DNA of 64,000 nucleotides from Zopfochytrium polystomum (Eukaryota; Chytridiomycota; Chytridiomycetes; Chytridiales; Chytridiaceae): positions 434,001 to 498,000 of the forward strand of contig JAIVFJ010000012.1 of NCBI GenBank assembly GCA_025765615.1. The letters are read 5' to 3'. Below the pieces are notes generated by a model that worked only from the letters and a program-made list of their open reading frames with translations, was not told where the DNA came from and did no database searches. A program made the position numbers and the translations under genes. Positions 25,066-35,996 of this stretch are shown piece after piece. Position 1 is the first letter of the stretch, and every line of letters begins with the position of its first letter.

Positions 25066-25384
25066 CATTTCTGTGGCCTGCTCTGTGCAGCCCACTTCTC
25101 CCTCTGTTTTCTGATGGCTCCAACCTGCAGGAGTATAAAAGCAGCAACCTCTCACAGAGGTCAAACAAGGAATCCAACCCCCTCCTTGCTGCTTTGACAG
25201 AATCCAGTGCAAAACAAGCCAATCTCTCTTCCTCCATTTGCTCTCTCTTCCATCTCTGCCCACTCACTCCTCTCTCCTCTCTCCATCCTCTCACTCCTCT
25301 CCCTTTTCCATCATCACTGCTCTCTCTCTCTCTCTTCCTCTCCACACACACCAAGTCCCTCCAGTCCTGGGTGGGATTTCATCA
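25066..25384 (+). mobile_element. inverted family B LTR fragment
   Basis: This 319 bp piece is the reverse complement of about 23842-24169, the inner LTR part from the gag-proximal end to the TATAAAAG region, and ends GGGATTTCATCA. It lies head-to-head with the B 5' LTR and sits within the integrase of element C. It looks like a truncated, recombined LTR. Confidence 0.85.
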
Positions 25385-26518
25385 ATGGTGAACCAGCATG
25401 TCTTAGAATAGATCGTGTGACATCCATGACTGTTCTAACTGCTCGCTCTGCTTTCCCATTCAGCTCAGGTGTATGAGGTGGACTGACTTCAACGCGGATG
25501 CCACGTGATGCACAGAAACGGTTAAAAGCGAGTGAATTCAGTTCCCCACCATCAAAGCGGACGCCCTTTACACAAACATCCCTAACTGTCTCCAATTGTT
25601 GGATGATCTTAATGGCCTCTGGTAGTGCTTCTGACTTTCTCCAAAGGTTTGTCGACCAGAGATAATTACTCGCATAGTCAATGGCAATGAGAGCAAAGCC
25701 ATATTGTCCTCGAAACTTTGGTTTGACTTCCACTAGATCAAAGGCTAAATGTTCGCCTGGTAGTTTATCTGGAAGATCTGTATGTGGAATAGCAGCACAA
25801 GTCTGTTTGGCAATAATGCAGGCCTTACACGGTTCTTCAAGCAAGTCCAGCTTTATGTCAGGAAAGTCAGCACATGTACAGCGCTCCTTCATTGCCCGTA
25901 GTCTTGCCTAAGGGATATGGCCGAGGCGTTCATGCATGGGCTGAGTGTTTGGAGCTTTGCTGTTGAGAAAGGCTGTGCGTACACTGAGTGTATCAACTGG
26001 TTCTGCTGAGCTGAAGAGGTTGTTGTAAAATTTACTGGCGCAATGTGCAATAAATTGTTTGCTGTAGTTGAAGTTGGGGTTTGCTGCTGTTGGGAACCAT
26101 TGGAGACCATGTCTAAGAATCATTTGAAGGACGGCTGGATCTCCTTCCTCAGGACTGCTACGATAAATAGTACCAGGTTGAAGGTCTCGTGCAAGATGGA
26201 AGAAGCCACATAGTTGTAGGTCCCGATCAGCGACCAAGTTGACAGGACATTCTGGAGCATATTGGGCACCTTCAATTATAAGTGTGATACTGTTGGCGAG
26301 TGGTATGAGGGCTGTGCCGAATCCTTCACAAGTAAGAATTGGTCCTTCTTTGGCAATACGCATGCTAGATTTCTGCTGAGTATAACTATAGGGAATGAAG
26401 AGAGAGAAATCTCAAAGTGTTGTGACATTGCAACCGTTGTCGATGAGTACAGGAAAAGAAATTGGAAGAGAAGGGACGTTAACTGCAAATGCCCGAATTA
26501 CTCCCGGGCCATCCAAAA
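25385..26518 (-). pseudogene. element C protease-integrase remnant
   Basis: Frames 26363-25908 and 25892-25385 match A's integrase. A TAG at about 25908-25910 replaces the Tyr codon of RLGHIPYAR. The core is intact up to NGKAERAVRTVMDVTRS, where the LTR fragment cuts in. Confidence 0.8.
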
Positions 26519-27700
26519 ATCCTGTTGACTTTCATCTTGTTTGGTCTCTGATTGGAGTTGCGTTTCCATCCACAATTGCTGTTCTGCAGCATACTGCTCA
26601 CTTTGCTGGTCATCCCAATCACCATTCTGTAGCAGAAGTGCTTGGTTTTCAGGTATCTGCTGTTGTGGAGGGTTTGGTTGCTGGAGTAGGAGCGCATTTG
26701 GATTTGCTGGTGGTTGATGCTGTTGCTGTTGCTGCAATTGCTGAAGAAATGTGTTGGCACACTGTCGAGCAACGTGACCATAGCCTCCACATGCATGATA
26801 TTGGACTCCAAAAGACTGTTGCTGTGCAGGGTACCAACTCCCCCCAGAGCCGTGTCCCATTGCGGTACCACCTGTTGCTGTTCCACGTGAACTTAGTCCT
26901 TGCCATGTTCCTCGGCCTCGGCCAAAACTACCATATGGGCATGGTGTGTACTGTTGGGACTGAGGGTTTTGGTACTGCAAGGTTGTTGGGCAGATATTAG
27001 GATACCGCTGGTACTGCTGAGGTTTATGATAACTGCCACGACCGCGGAGTTGACTATAGTGTACTTTTGGCCGAATAATTACATTTGCTGTTGGTGTAGT
27101 GACTTCTGGAATGGCTGTTGTCAGGTCCCGCTCCTGTTGTGCTGCAAGTCGATCCCGCCTCTCATCATATGTATTTTGGCAGGTGGTAGATTTAAATAAG
27201 GTGATTAGTTTAGTCAATGATGAAACAGAAGTGATAGGATTCCCTGCAAACATGAACGTATTGGCAACACCCATATCGATTAGCGTGTTGTTCAGGGCAG
27301 ATACGAAGACTCGCACAACTTTGGAAAATGGTGTGATGCGACTGCGGATTTCCACTGATGATGAACTTTCTGCAAAGCTTTCTACTTTGTGGTAAGCTGT
27401 AATGAAGTGCATTGCAAATGACTCGGATGATTCTGCAGGTTCCATTTTTATACGTTCGAAATCATCAATAATTTCCTTTGCAAATCCTTGATCTGTTGTT
27501 CGACATGCAATCGCAATTTCTCCAAGCAGTGTGTAGGCAAAAATCTGCCCTCGTCAGGGGAACTGTGGTAGGAGCTCTGGTTCAACATGTCGTCGAATGA
27601 GGGTTTCCGTAAAATTTTCCAACCAACAGCTGAAGGCCTTGTTGCCAACAGCCCACTTCATGCCCTGTTGGAAATTACTTCTTGATTGGCTGGCTCCACT
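26498..27700 (-). pseudogene. element C gag
   Basis: The main frame, 27445-26498, has a helical gag core (MHFITAYHKVESFAES, TPFSKVVRVFVSAL), a Gly/Arg-rich region and a CCHC knuckle whose first Cys codon is TAT (26798-26800), giving YHACGGYGHVARQC. The N-terminal part lies in another frame up to about 27700, so a frameshift occurs near 27450-27560. Confidence 0.75.
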
Positions 27701-28180
27701 TATCATGTGAGGTCCCTTTCAAGGTGCTGGAACCAAAAATCTGAAGAAAGGATCTCTGTAATGCTCCAGTGGCGCTATGGCACCCATCATTTGGGTGTGA
27801 CAGATATGTGGTACAATAAGAATCCAGTGTTTGTCTCATGATCTGTTCAGGATACTGATATCCCTGCACACGCCATGCTTATCAGCTCTGTTGACCTTTA
27901 GGGTTGATTCTGCAAAAAGCAGAAACAAGGTATCTATCATGGAAAAACCATTGTGCAGTTTGCTGAAATTTGTTTTCTGTTGCCAACACCCACACAGCCA
28001 CAACCAAGAACACCTTTGGGCTGGCCTTTTCATGTTAGGCAGAACTGACTGGGGAGCAGCAAGAGGCACAAGACAGACCTGAACCTATTGTGGCTGTCAG
28101 TTATTGTGGTACACTGGCTTGCGCTGTTGACATGGCAGCTTCATGCAACTGTCGACAATGATTTTTGCAGATATAGGAGT
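27701..28180. other. unassigned, probably repeat-derived
   Basis: No convincing gene. Minus-strand frames next to element C read on into gag-like sequence, so this may be degraded 5' sequence of C, but no LTR ends were recognised. Confidence 0.35.
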
Positions 28181-28238
28181 TTGAACAACGAACCGGTTGG
28201 TTGGTAAGCAGAATAGAATAGACAGAGTGCAAAGGCGA

Positions 28239-28240
28239 CC

Positions 28241-28272
<32 letters not shown>

Positions 28273-28735
28273 GGCAGGGAGAGCGAGAGACACAGGACTC
28301 CACCAAACCAAACCAAACCCTACCAAACCCAAACCAAACCGCAAACCAAAACCAAACCAAACCTCTCCTTTTGCTGGCTGCGCTTGCTTGCCTTGCTTGC
28401 TTGCTTGCGTGCCCTTGCTGCTCCGGCAACCTTGGGACTTGCGAGACGCCTGCTCCGCCCCGCCTGGCCCATTTGCTGCCCTTCTTCTTTGCGGCTCACT
28501 CACTCAGTCACTCACTCACTCACTCGCTCGCTCGCTCGCTCGATAATACATCCATCCATCCATCCATCGGAAAGGAAGCCCCCGATCCCGCTTCCCCCGA
28601 GCGTAGTGCTACTACTACTAGATAGAGGAGACAGGAGCAGGACGGTCGTTTCATTCAATTCAGCCAATCTATCAATCATTCAACCTATCCATCGATCGAT
28701 CGATTCGATTCGATCTATCGTGTCAGCAGTGCAGC
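28239..28735 (+). repeat. run of simple repeats in a gene promoter
   Basis: Successive microsatellites: (GACA)n at 28239-28272, CCAAA-type units at 28302-28363, CTTG units near 28390, (CTCA)n then (CTCG)n at 28497-28541, (ATCC)n at 28551-28569, (CTA)n near 28608 and (TCGA)n near 28690. They precede the start codon at 28883 and are likely 5' flank or UTR. Confidence 0.85.
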
Positions 28736-28882
28736 AGTCGCTCGGTTGATTCGGTTGATCGGGGGACCAGGAAGGCGGCGGCCGATACAAGCTTGCTCGC
28801 CGCCGCCCGCTCGACTACTACCCTTCCCTTCCCATCCTCATCCTCATCCTCCTTCCTCCTCTTCCTCACCAGCATCTTGATC

Positions 28883-31673
28883 ATGAGCTCTCCAACCGTC
28901 GTCATCACCCTCATCGCAGTCGGCCTCACCGTCGGCGTCGTTGGCATGCTCGCCATCGGCTACTGCGCGTTTACCTCGATCGCCGGCTCCCTCGCCAGAA
29001 GGCGGGCCCGTGCTGCCGCCGGAGAGGTTGGCATGGGTGTCGGCGGTGGCAGTGGTGGTATCGCCGGCGGCGGCGGCGGCGGGGGGGGAATACGGCTCCC
29101 GTTTGGCGGCGGGTGGAAACTCCCGCCCCTGGAGGGCGAGGCCGAGGCCGATCCCGGTGGCGGCAGCGGCGCCGGCCGGCTCCTGCGAATGTTCAACAAG
29201 CGAGCCGGGGGGGGCGGGGACGGCGAGTACGACCGCAGGAGGATGTCGGGCGCCCGCCTGGAGCCTCTGGCGAACGACGTGATGGATGCGAACGACCTAG
29301 CCGACCTGCAGCGACGGAAACGGCGCATGGAGGAGATGCAGCGGCAGCGGGCCGCGGAGGCTGCCGCTGCAGCCGCCGCAGCAAAGCCCTCTGTCGTGCC
29401 CGGGTTCATTGGTGCGCTCATCAGCAAGCCGCAGAAAAAGTCGTCGTCGCCGCTGCCGCCTCGGCCGTCGGGCGAGGGCGGCAGCGGCGGCGGCCGCCCC
29501 AGCGACGGCAACGGCCCTGCGTCGCCCGAGGGAGCGGGTGACGCGGGCGCTGCTCGGCCTGCGCCGAGAGACGACAGCGACGCGCAAACTACTCGGTCGT
29601 CGTCCATACTGCCTCCCCCGCGACCGGCGTACAACGAGCTGTCTGTGGCAGCGCTGGAGCGCTTTGGGTTGGACGTCAGCGAGGACCGACTCCCGCGGCC
29701 CATGGTTGTTGCGAGCCCAACCGTGAACAAGCGGAAGCCGACGGCGTCGGCGGCGGGCAAGCAACGATTGACGACGGTCGCGGCTCCCATGCGAATCACG
29801 GCGGACCCCGACTCGGAAGAGCAGCAGCAGCAGCAGCAGCATCAGCATCCGCTCGACGGCGAGCGAGGCGGCGTCGCCGGCCTCGCCGACGACAACTACG
29901 ACGACGCCGCTTACAGGCAAGTCGACGTGGTGGTGGACAGCGAGGGGTTCCCGCGGCGGCGCGAGTCGCTCCTCGTGCGCAGCTCGTTCAGCGGCCCGCC
30001 AGCGGGCGGCGGGCCGCGCCTGTCGACGCTGGAGCCGTCGGTTGCATCGACCGACTCGTACCCGACCAAACCGCTACCGCGGATAGTGCTCCGTCCCGAC
30101 GCGGCGGACGCGGCGTCGGAGGCGTCGACGGGCACCACGCCAAAGTCGCCGACGCGCAGCGCGACGACGGTCGCTCAGCCCGCGGTGGTGTTCATTTCGC
30201 GCGCCGACCTGCTCAAGGGCGCGCCGGGCAGCCTGGACCCGCTGCGGCGCGGCGTCACGGTCGGCCCATCTTTTGCCTCGCCAAGCTCTTCCTCATTGAC
30301 TGTTGCTCCTGCGGCTGCTGCGGTCGCACCGCCCCGCAAAGAATCGTCTGGATTGAGAGAGACCCTCGCGCTTCCGTCCTTTGGTGACCCCATTGCATCA
30401 TCATCTTCTTCTCCTTCTTCTTCTTCTCCTTTTCTTTCACCCACTCCTTCTCCACTCGCCGCTGCCGCGGCGGGACAATCGCCCTCGTCGTCGTCATCCT
30501 CGTCCTCCGCGTTGCCCTCGTCGTCGTCGTCTCCCGCCCTTGGCGGGCTGCCCGGCGGGACCCTCGCGGCGTCGGTGCGACTTACGCCGTCGAACGCGGC
30601 CCTGTTCACAGCGAGCGGCGCGGACCCGTTCACGGCCATCAGCGACCTTGTCGCGCAGAACCCGGAGCTCCTGTCGGGCAACAGCGGCAGCGACGTGGAC
30701 GGCGTGTCGTCGCCGCCGCCGACGCTGTCGGGCGTGTCGCGCGGGCTGCAGGGCCTTGCCACGGTCGCGGTGCAGGCCAGCGGTGCGGACTCGTCCACTG
30801 CGTTGGACCTGAACGTGGGCGACCCGGTCGTTGTGTTTGAGGTGAGCGAGTGTGCTTTTTGGACTTTTTTTTTTTTTCTTCTTTTTTTTTTCTTCTTTTT
30901 TTTTCTTTTTTTTTTTTCTCTTTTCTCTTGCGCTTGCCCTTTTTCCCCCACACTCACACACACACACACACACACGCGCGCGCACTCTCTCTCCCTCTCA
31001 CTCCCTCTCGCGCACGCACCAAAAAGGTGTTTGCCGACGGGACCGTGTTTGGCGCAAACATCCGCACGCGCACGGGCGGGCTGATGCCGCTGTCTGCGCT
31101 GCGCTTCATCAAGACGGAGGCGCACCCGGACGGCGCGTTTTCGGACCTGGACATGTCCAAGATAAGAACATGGAAACGTAAGCGGGAAAAAACGCGAATG
31201 TGGTCTCTCCCTCTCGAACTCACCAAATTTTACAAAAAAAAAAACCAAAAAAAAAAAAAAAAAAAAAAAAACCAAACTATCATTCAAAAACAAACCTCCC
31301 GCTCAGTCGCTCGCTACGTGGAGCCGCTCTGAAACAATCTCCAAGGCTCCCTTTCCGTGCGAAAGGCGAAGGGTTGTCTGGACTGAGAGTGTGCGGACTT
31401 TTTTTTTTTTTTTGTTTGTTTGTTCCTTTCGTCTTTGTTGTCCTTTTCTTTCTTTCTTTCTTTTTTTTCCCCCTTTTGGCGGGTGCTTCAAGCACCTTTT
31501 TGTGTATGACCCTCGTTTGTTTGTTTCTCCCAAGTCGTTTCACTGTTTTGTTTTTTTTTTTTTTCCCTTTTCTTTTTTCCCCCTTATCCTTTCTCCTTTC
31601 TTTCTCCTCCTTTCCCTTCAAAACCCTTATAGAGGCGCCGCGTTGCCCGCCCCCCCCGCCGCTGCTACCATAG
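28883..31673 (+). CDS. single-pass membrane protein with SH3-like C-terminus
   Basis: Three exons: 28883-30841, 31027-31177 and 31633-31673, 716 aa, with consistent phases. An upstream in-frame TTG is not needed; the ATG gives MSSPTVVITLIAVGL, directly starting a membrane segment (about residues 5-33). An Arg-rich stop-transfer follows (ARRRARAA). The next 550 or so residues are disordered: Gly-, Ser-, Ala- and Pro-rich, with a charged helix (LQRRKRRMEEMQRQRAAE). The end of exon 1 and exon 2 resemble an SH3 fold (LNVGDPVVVFE, VFADGTVFGANIRTRTGG, LMPLSAL). The first intron is a long T/CA-rich tract. The third exon (Pro/Leu tail to TAG) is less certain. A membrane-anchored adaptor is plausible; the function is unknown. 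Confidence 0.72.
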
Positions 31674-31998
31674 TGTGCACTCTCTTTCTATGTTTGCCTT
31701 TTCCCTTTTCTTTTCCTCCCAACCCCTCTTTTCACCTGCAGAGAAAAAAGAAAGAGGGGAAAAAAAAAAAAAAAAAAAAAGCTTTTTTCACAACAGGACC
31801 AAGTGAATGTTAAGAATCGGCAGAGTTTGCCTGAGCGACTTGAAAACTTTTGTCCAAAAATTAAGGTTTTCAACTGGCGTCAGTTTCAGACTGCAAGCAG
31901 TCAATCATTTGATGGGCTCCACATTTCATGTTGATTTCATTATTTGGCCAAACGACTCACAAGTAGAAAGTGGTAGGAACCGCCGGGGGCAGCGCAAG

Positions 31999-34075
31999 TC
32001 AGCAAATCGTTTTTTGCCGCGGAACCCTGATGGCGCGGATCTGAGGAGGTTTCGCTAAGAGTCCCTGCTGCGGCTGCGGATTTAATTTTGCTTGGGGAAT
32101 CGGCTCGGACGGCGCCGGCGATGCCGAGTCGTCGGCCGCGTCCGCCGCAGCATCGATCTCGACTGCCGTTGGCGGCAATGGCGCATTCTCGCGAGAGCCC
32201 GGCCCTGGCTCGTCAACCGCGACCGGCTGCATCGGGGCCTCCAGCAGAGGCTCAGATCAGTCAGTCGTTCGCGTTTTCCTCCCCAAGGTGGTCCGGGGGG
32301 CCACCCAAGGGCCTCGTAGAGTCGATCTTCTCTTCTCCGTTTGAGCCTACAGACGGAAGTACCGCATCGCAAGCCGTGGGCGAAGCCTGGTCGTCTGTTA
32401 TTACAGGAAGTAGACGCCAGTGCAATCGGCTGAGTTGACTGGGCGTCGAAACTGTCATTGTTTCCCCTGCGCTTATGCGCGTTCCAGCGTGCCGACGAGT
32501 GGAGGATGCCAATAGGCTTGAAGACTCTGTTTCGACTTTGTAATCGGCAAGCTTTGCACGTTTGAAGCGACATGCCAGCGACTCAACAGACTCCCCATCC
32601 GCCAGGTCGCCGTGGTCAGCGGCGTCTCTGGCCCGCTTTCCAACTCACCCATTGCCGGATGGCGTAGAATTCGAAGGATTTGAGGAGCGCAGAGGGTGGT
32701 CTGTGCCTGTGGATGGAGACGTATCGGTGGCCGTAATAACACCGACGACTGTGGATCAACTGTTGCCCTCCGTCCTCGTTCGGTGCACTGTCGGCAGCAG
32801 GCAGTTGGAACGGATCCGTAATTATCGGGGCAACCGAAACAACTTCTGCAACAGTGGGTGGGGAGGTCGACAGCACCGACAAGTGAGTTTCGCCAGGCTC
32901 ACTTTCACTTGGATAGATCTGATCCGCACTACGAGCAGTGGGGAGCGTCGTCGAGATCACGTCAGCCTCCAGTGCCTGCTCGCCCGAATCGACGCGGAAC
33001 CTGCCCTCATCTGCGCGAGGTTAATGTGCGCTTGACGACTCCGTTGGTGGCCGCCCTTCCCAGGGACTTCCAGAAGGAGGTCTCGAAAGGTTGCTGCGAG
33101 AAATAAACCGAACTGTAGCACTTCCTTTTGCGGAGGCTTAGTTGATGCCTCAGCAACAGCGCGCTCCACAATCAACGGCCTCTGTCGCACCGGAATAGTT
33201 TTGATCCGCTGGTTTTTACGTGAAATGCGGTGGTTCGCGAGTAGCAGAGCGGTAACCGGAGTGGTAAACAGTCTTGCACGTTGTCCGAACGGCGACTCTT
33301 CTTCCGATGAGGACAGGACCCTGGACCGTCGTTACCGTTCGCCGCCCGAATCTGCACTTCCCATCCTCCTTCGAAGTCTGCCAATCGTCGCTTGTGCCTC
33401 CGAGAACTCGTCAGTTTTCTGCAACTAGAGCGGGTTGATGCGCTGGAAAAAACGGGACCAAATTCGGAAGGTGGAAGCGGTGTGCTTGCTGTTGAACTAT
33501 AGAATGGTTGGAAAATCCTCCAGTAAGCTTGGCCGAACACCAGCTGCGTCTTGTTCAACGGCCATGAGCAGTGAATCCTCGGGCGACGCGTCCGGCTTAC
33601 TGTCGTCGAGCTGGCCCAATTCTGTCTCAGCGGCATCCCCGGAGTCGTTCTCGGTGTGCAGCATTTCGTTGTCAGTAAAATGCAAGGCGGAGACGGTTGG
33701 AGAAAGAGCTGACGGTGGCGACAGGCGGTGGGGTTCTTCAGCTTTGGCTGTTGCGGCCGCTGGACTGAAATTGAAGCACGCATTTGGCCCAGCAAGGACT
33801 TGAGCGACATACGGTCCAGCAGAGGCGACTAGAAAGAGGCAGGCCATCTCTACCCCGTTGAGTTGATCTCGTGGAGGAAGCACTTTCGCCGCGCATCGCT
33901 CCAGCGTCGACCACAATTGACTCTTGGGGTGTGAGTTGCAGAAAGTCGATGCCAGGTGGCCGGTCACTGAAACCTGTGACCGAGGGCACCATCAGATCCG
34001 CCGGGTCCAAGAGAGCGTCCGCAGTAGATGCTGTTACGGACTCCTCCACGCTCTGTGTGCTCGGACGGGTCAAGA
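31999..34075 (-). pseudogene. frame-broken Ser/Pro-rich gene remnant or unresolved multi-exon gene
   Basis: Minus-strand stretches with protein-like composition succeed one another in changing frames: 34073-33815 (ALLDPADLMVPSVTGFSD), 33790-33497 (AGPYVAQVLAGPNACFNF; acidic C-part), 33410-32957 (EAQATIGRLRRRM; LFLAATFRDLLLEVPGK), 32985-32770 (ADQIYPSESEPGETH), 32735-32261 (ESLACRFKRAKLADYKVE, with a TGA before it) and 32232-31999 (VEIDAAADAADDSASPAP). No domain was recognised. Most joins lack standard intron signals, which favours a pseudogene, although short or missed introns could explain some of them. Confidence 0.45.
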
Positions 34076-34140
34076 ATTTTCGCGGCGGGTGTACACAGGA
34101 GCGATTTATTCGTGGGAGAAAAGTGAAGAGAAAAGGATGA

Positions 34141-35330
34141 CGCTGTTGAAAGGCAGCTTACGGAGAGAGTCGACAACCTTCCTCAGAACGGCCGCGAACG
34201 ATGTCACACAGATTCCAAAAATGATCTGAGTCGAGGTATTCAGCGATGGATCGAGGGGCCGGGGGCGCGTTTTGGGGGTGTGTCAAACGTTTTCGTTAGC
34301 AATACAGATCACGAGTCGCGAAGGCGGTACAGATAAAAGTTGGCCGGGCAAATAAAAACGCAAACGCACACGCCTACAGCAGGTAAGACAGAGAGGAGAA
34401 GGAGGAGGAGGAGAAGGAACAAGAGGGCTGGGCGGACAGCCATGTTTTTGACAGTGTGAGACCCGCTGCATGCATTACCCAAAAGACCAGGGCCGCCAGC
34501 GCGCTTTGAATTTGTCGTTCCCTCTATCTGGTTTGTCGCACTTTGTTTGTTTAGGAATTCAAACTCCGCGAACTCCAACCCGGAGGGAGGGGAGGAGACG
34601 GGTAGAGGAAGAAGACTGAGACGGAGAGTGGGAAGGGGAGTAAAAGACGAAGAGAGAGGTAGAGAGACGAAGGGAGAGGTGAGAGAGAGAGAGAGAGTGT
34701 GTGTGTGTGTGTGTGTGAGTGTCTGTGTGTATGTGTGTGTGTTTGAGTTAAACGGGGGACTGCGGAAGGATTGAAGGAGGGACGGCGGAGAAAGGGAATG
34801 TTCCAGCGAGGAGCGTTAGCATAGACGTTTTTGCTGGGGTTTGTGCGTCTACAACGCTATGCAGAAACAGGGTGGGCGCCCTTCGACTCCGTACAGAGTG
34901 AACGGCGATAGAAAAACGGGAATCAATGGAAACTGGCAAAAGGGACCAACTCCAAAGCAAAAACAACGCCGCGGCGCGTCGGATTCGCCATTCAGTCCGT
35001 GGGGTCAGACGAGTTAACCCCTTCCGATGCGTGCGCCCCGATGAAGCAAGTCGAGCGCGACACGTTCGGAATAGGTGGTCTGCCAATCCCAGGGATGGTG
35101 AATCGACGAATATCACTTTTCGCCAGGTTGGCTGCATACGAGATCGCGCCCCGACGGAGCGGCGGCTGCCGGTCGATGCTGCGATGCCCAAATGCGATCG
35201 CTGGCATCGCGACGGACGGAGCGGGATGGAAGGAATGGTGGGATGTTTGTCAAAGGGGAGAAGACACGCGCTTCCACGCACAAGAGGGTTTGTTTCGACA
35301 AAAACCAAACAGTTGTCAATATTGCTGTTT
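34141..35330. other. unassigned, includes (GT)n microsatellite
   Basis: No supported gene. It holds an AG-rich stretch (34595-34695) running into (GT)n/(TG)n at 34696-34742. Frames over 34900-35320 exist on both strands but have no recognisable motif. Confidence 0.5.
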
Positions 35331-35360
35331 CACCAAAATTCTCACAAAATTGAATTTCTT

Positions 35361-35370
35361 TTCCGCCAAG
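35361..35370 (-). promoter_or_regulatory. orphan CCGCCAAG-type viral promoter motif
   Basis: TTCCGCCAAG next to AAAATTGAATTTC repeats the element found upstream of the three zinc-finger genes. No such gene follows here on the minus strand, so this is probably the remains of a lost cassette. Confidence 0.5.
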
Positions 35371-35451
35371 ACCTCTCTCACGTCACCCTTCTCATATTTC
35401 CTCCAACATATTTCCGCAAACGTGACCTCCTTCTACTTACTGTCATTAAAA

Positions 35452-35490
35452 AAAGCCCCAAACACTGCTGGCTGCAGCGCTAAGGGCTTT
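35452..35490. terminator. 3' hairpin of zinc-finger cassette 2
   Basis: Outer arms AAAGCCC (35452-35458) and GGGCTTT (35484-35490), an inner CTGC/GCAG stem with a TGGCT apex, and a T-tract after it on the minus strand. It starts 14 nt past the stop codon at 35504. Confidence 0.7.
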
Positions 35491-35503
35491 CTCTTTCTTT
35501 TTC

Positions 35504-35860
35504 TCAATTCCATCCCAATATTTCTAACACTGTTTCTTCATCGTCTTTATACAATCTGTACACCATTCCTTTCTCCTTCACACATCTCTTTACCTTCTCG
35601 GTCTCCTCCACCTTTCCTCTCGTCATTCTCAATCCTGTCTCTTTCTCAAATCTCAGTTTCTCTTCAACACTTCCTCTCACATCTTTCCACTTCACAAAAC
35701 TCATCACCATCATCTTTATCTCCATTGGCAACTTTCCCATCTCCTCTTTTCCCTCCTTTTTCTTCTCCCTGTGTCTCCCACACTTTTCCAACCCATCTCT
35801 CGACTTCACTCCACACACTTGTCCTTTTCGTATTCCTTTCTTAAACTCGTAGTCACACAT
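35504..35860 (-). CDS. viral-type zinc-finger protein, paralogue 2
   Basis: 118 aa from the ATG at 35860 (MCDYEFKKGIRKGQVCGVKS); an upstream in-frame TTG is not needed. The N-terminus fits C-x10-12-C-x9-C-x2-H (CDYEFKKG..VCG..LEKCGRH), a small zinc-binding motif seen in proteins of giant viruses and their relatives. The rest is Lys/Glu-rich and helical, with EEKLRFEKETGLRM shared with paralogue 1. Promoter motif CTCCGCCAAG lies at 35901-35910 and the hairpin at 35452-35490. Function unknown. Confidence 0.65.
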   Translation of the reverse strand: MCDYEFKKGIRKGQVCGVKSRDGLEKCGRHREKKKEGKEEMGKLPMEIKMMVMSFVKWKDVRGSVEEKLRFEKETGLRMTRGKVEETEKVKRCVKEKGMVYRLYKDDEETVLEILGWN

Positions 35861-35900
35861 CCTTTGCCCTCTCACAAGTCCTTTCAAAATTCAGTTTTTT

Positions 35901-35910
35901 CTCCGCCAAG
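35901..35910 (-). promoter_or_regulatory. promoter motif of zinc-finger paralogue 2
   Basis: CTCCGCCAAG plus the adjacent AAAATTCAG block, about 50 bp before the ATG at 35860, matching the positions before 36458 and 60443. Confidence 0.6.
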
Positions 35911-35935
35911 AATTTTCTCTTCCACTTCATAAAAA

Positions 35936-35974
35936 AAAGCCCTCAACACTGCTGGCTGCAGCGCTAAGGGCTTT
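35936..35974. terminator. 3' hairpin of zinc-finger cassette 1
   Basis: Perfect 8 bp arms AAAGCCCT (35936-35943) and AGGGCTTT (35967-35974) with the same inner CTGC-TGGCT-GCAG core, followed by a T-tract on the minus strand. It starts 23 nt past the stop at 35997. Confidence 0.72.
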
Positions 35975-35996
35975 CTCTCACATTCTTCTCTCCACT

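Larger units (their letters stand above)
25385..27700 (-). mobile_element. copia element C, partial copy of family A
   Basis: Colinear with element A from mid-integrase to gag. It starts inside integrase at the same ATGGTGAACCAGC position seen at 15362 and ends in the gag N-terminus. Frameshifts and a premature stop are present. No LTR of its own was recognised; the 27700-28100 stretch may hold degenerate 5' sequence. Confidence 0.8.

Noticed and set aside
28960..29799. Long minus-strand frames over the membrane-protein gene, also 30175-31293
   Set aside because: Caused by the GC-rich, low-complexity codon pattern of the plus-strand gene; no motifs.
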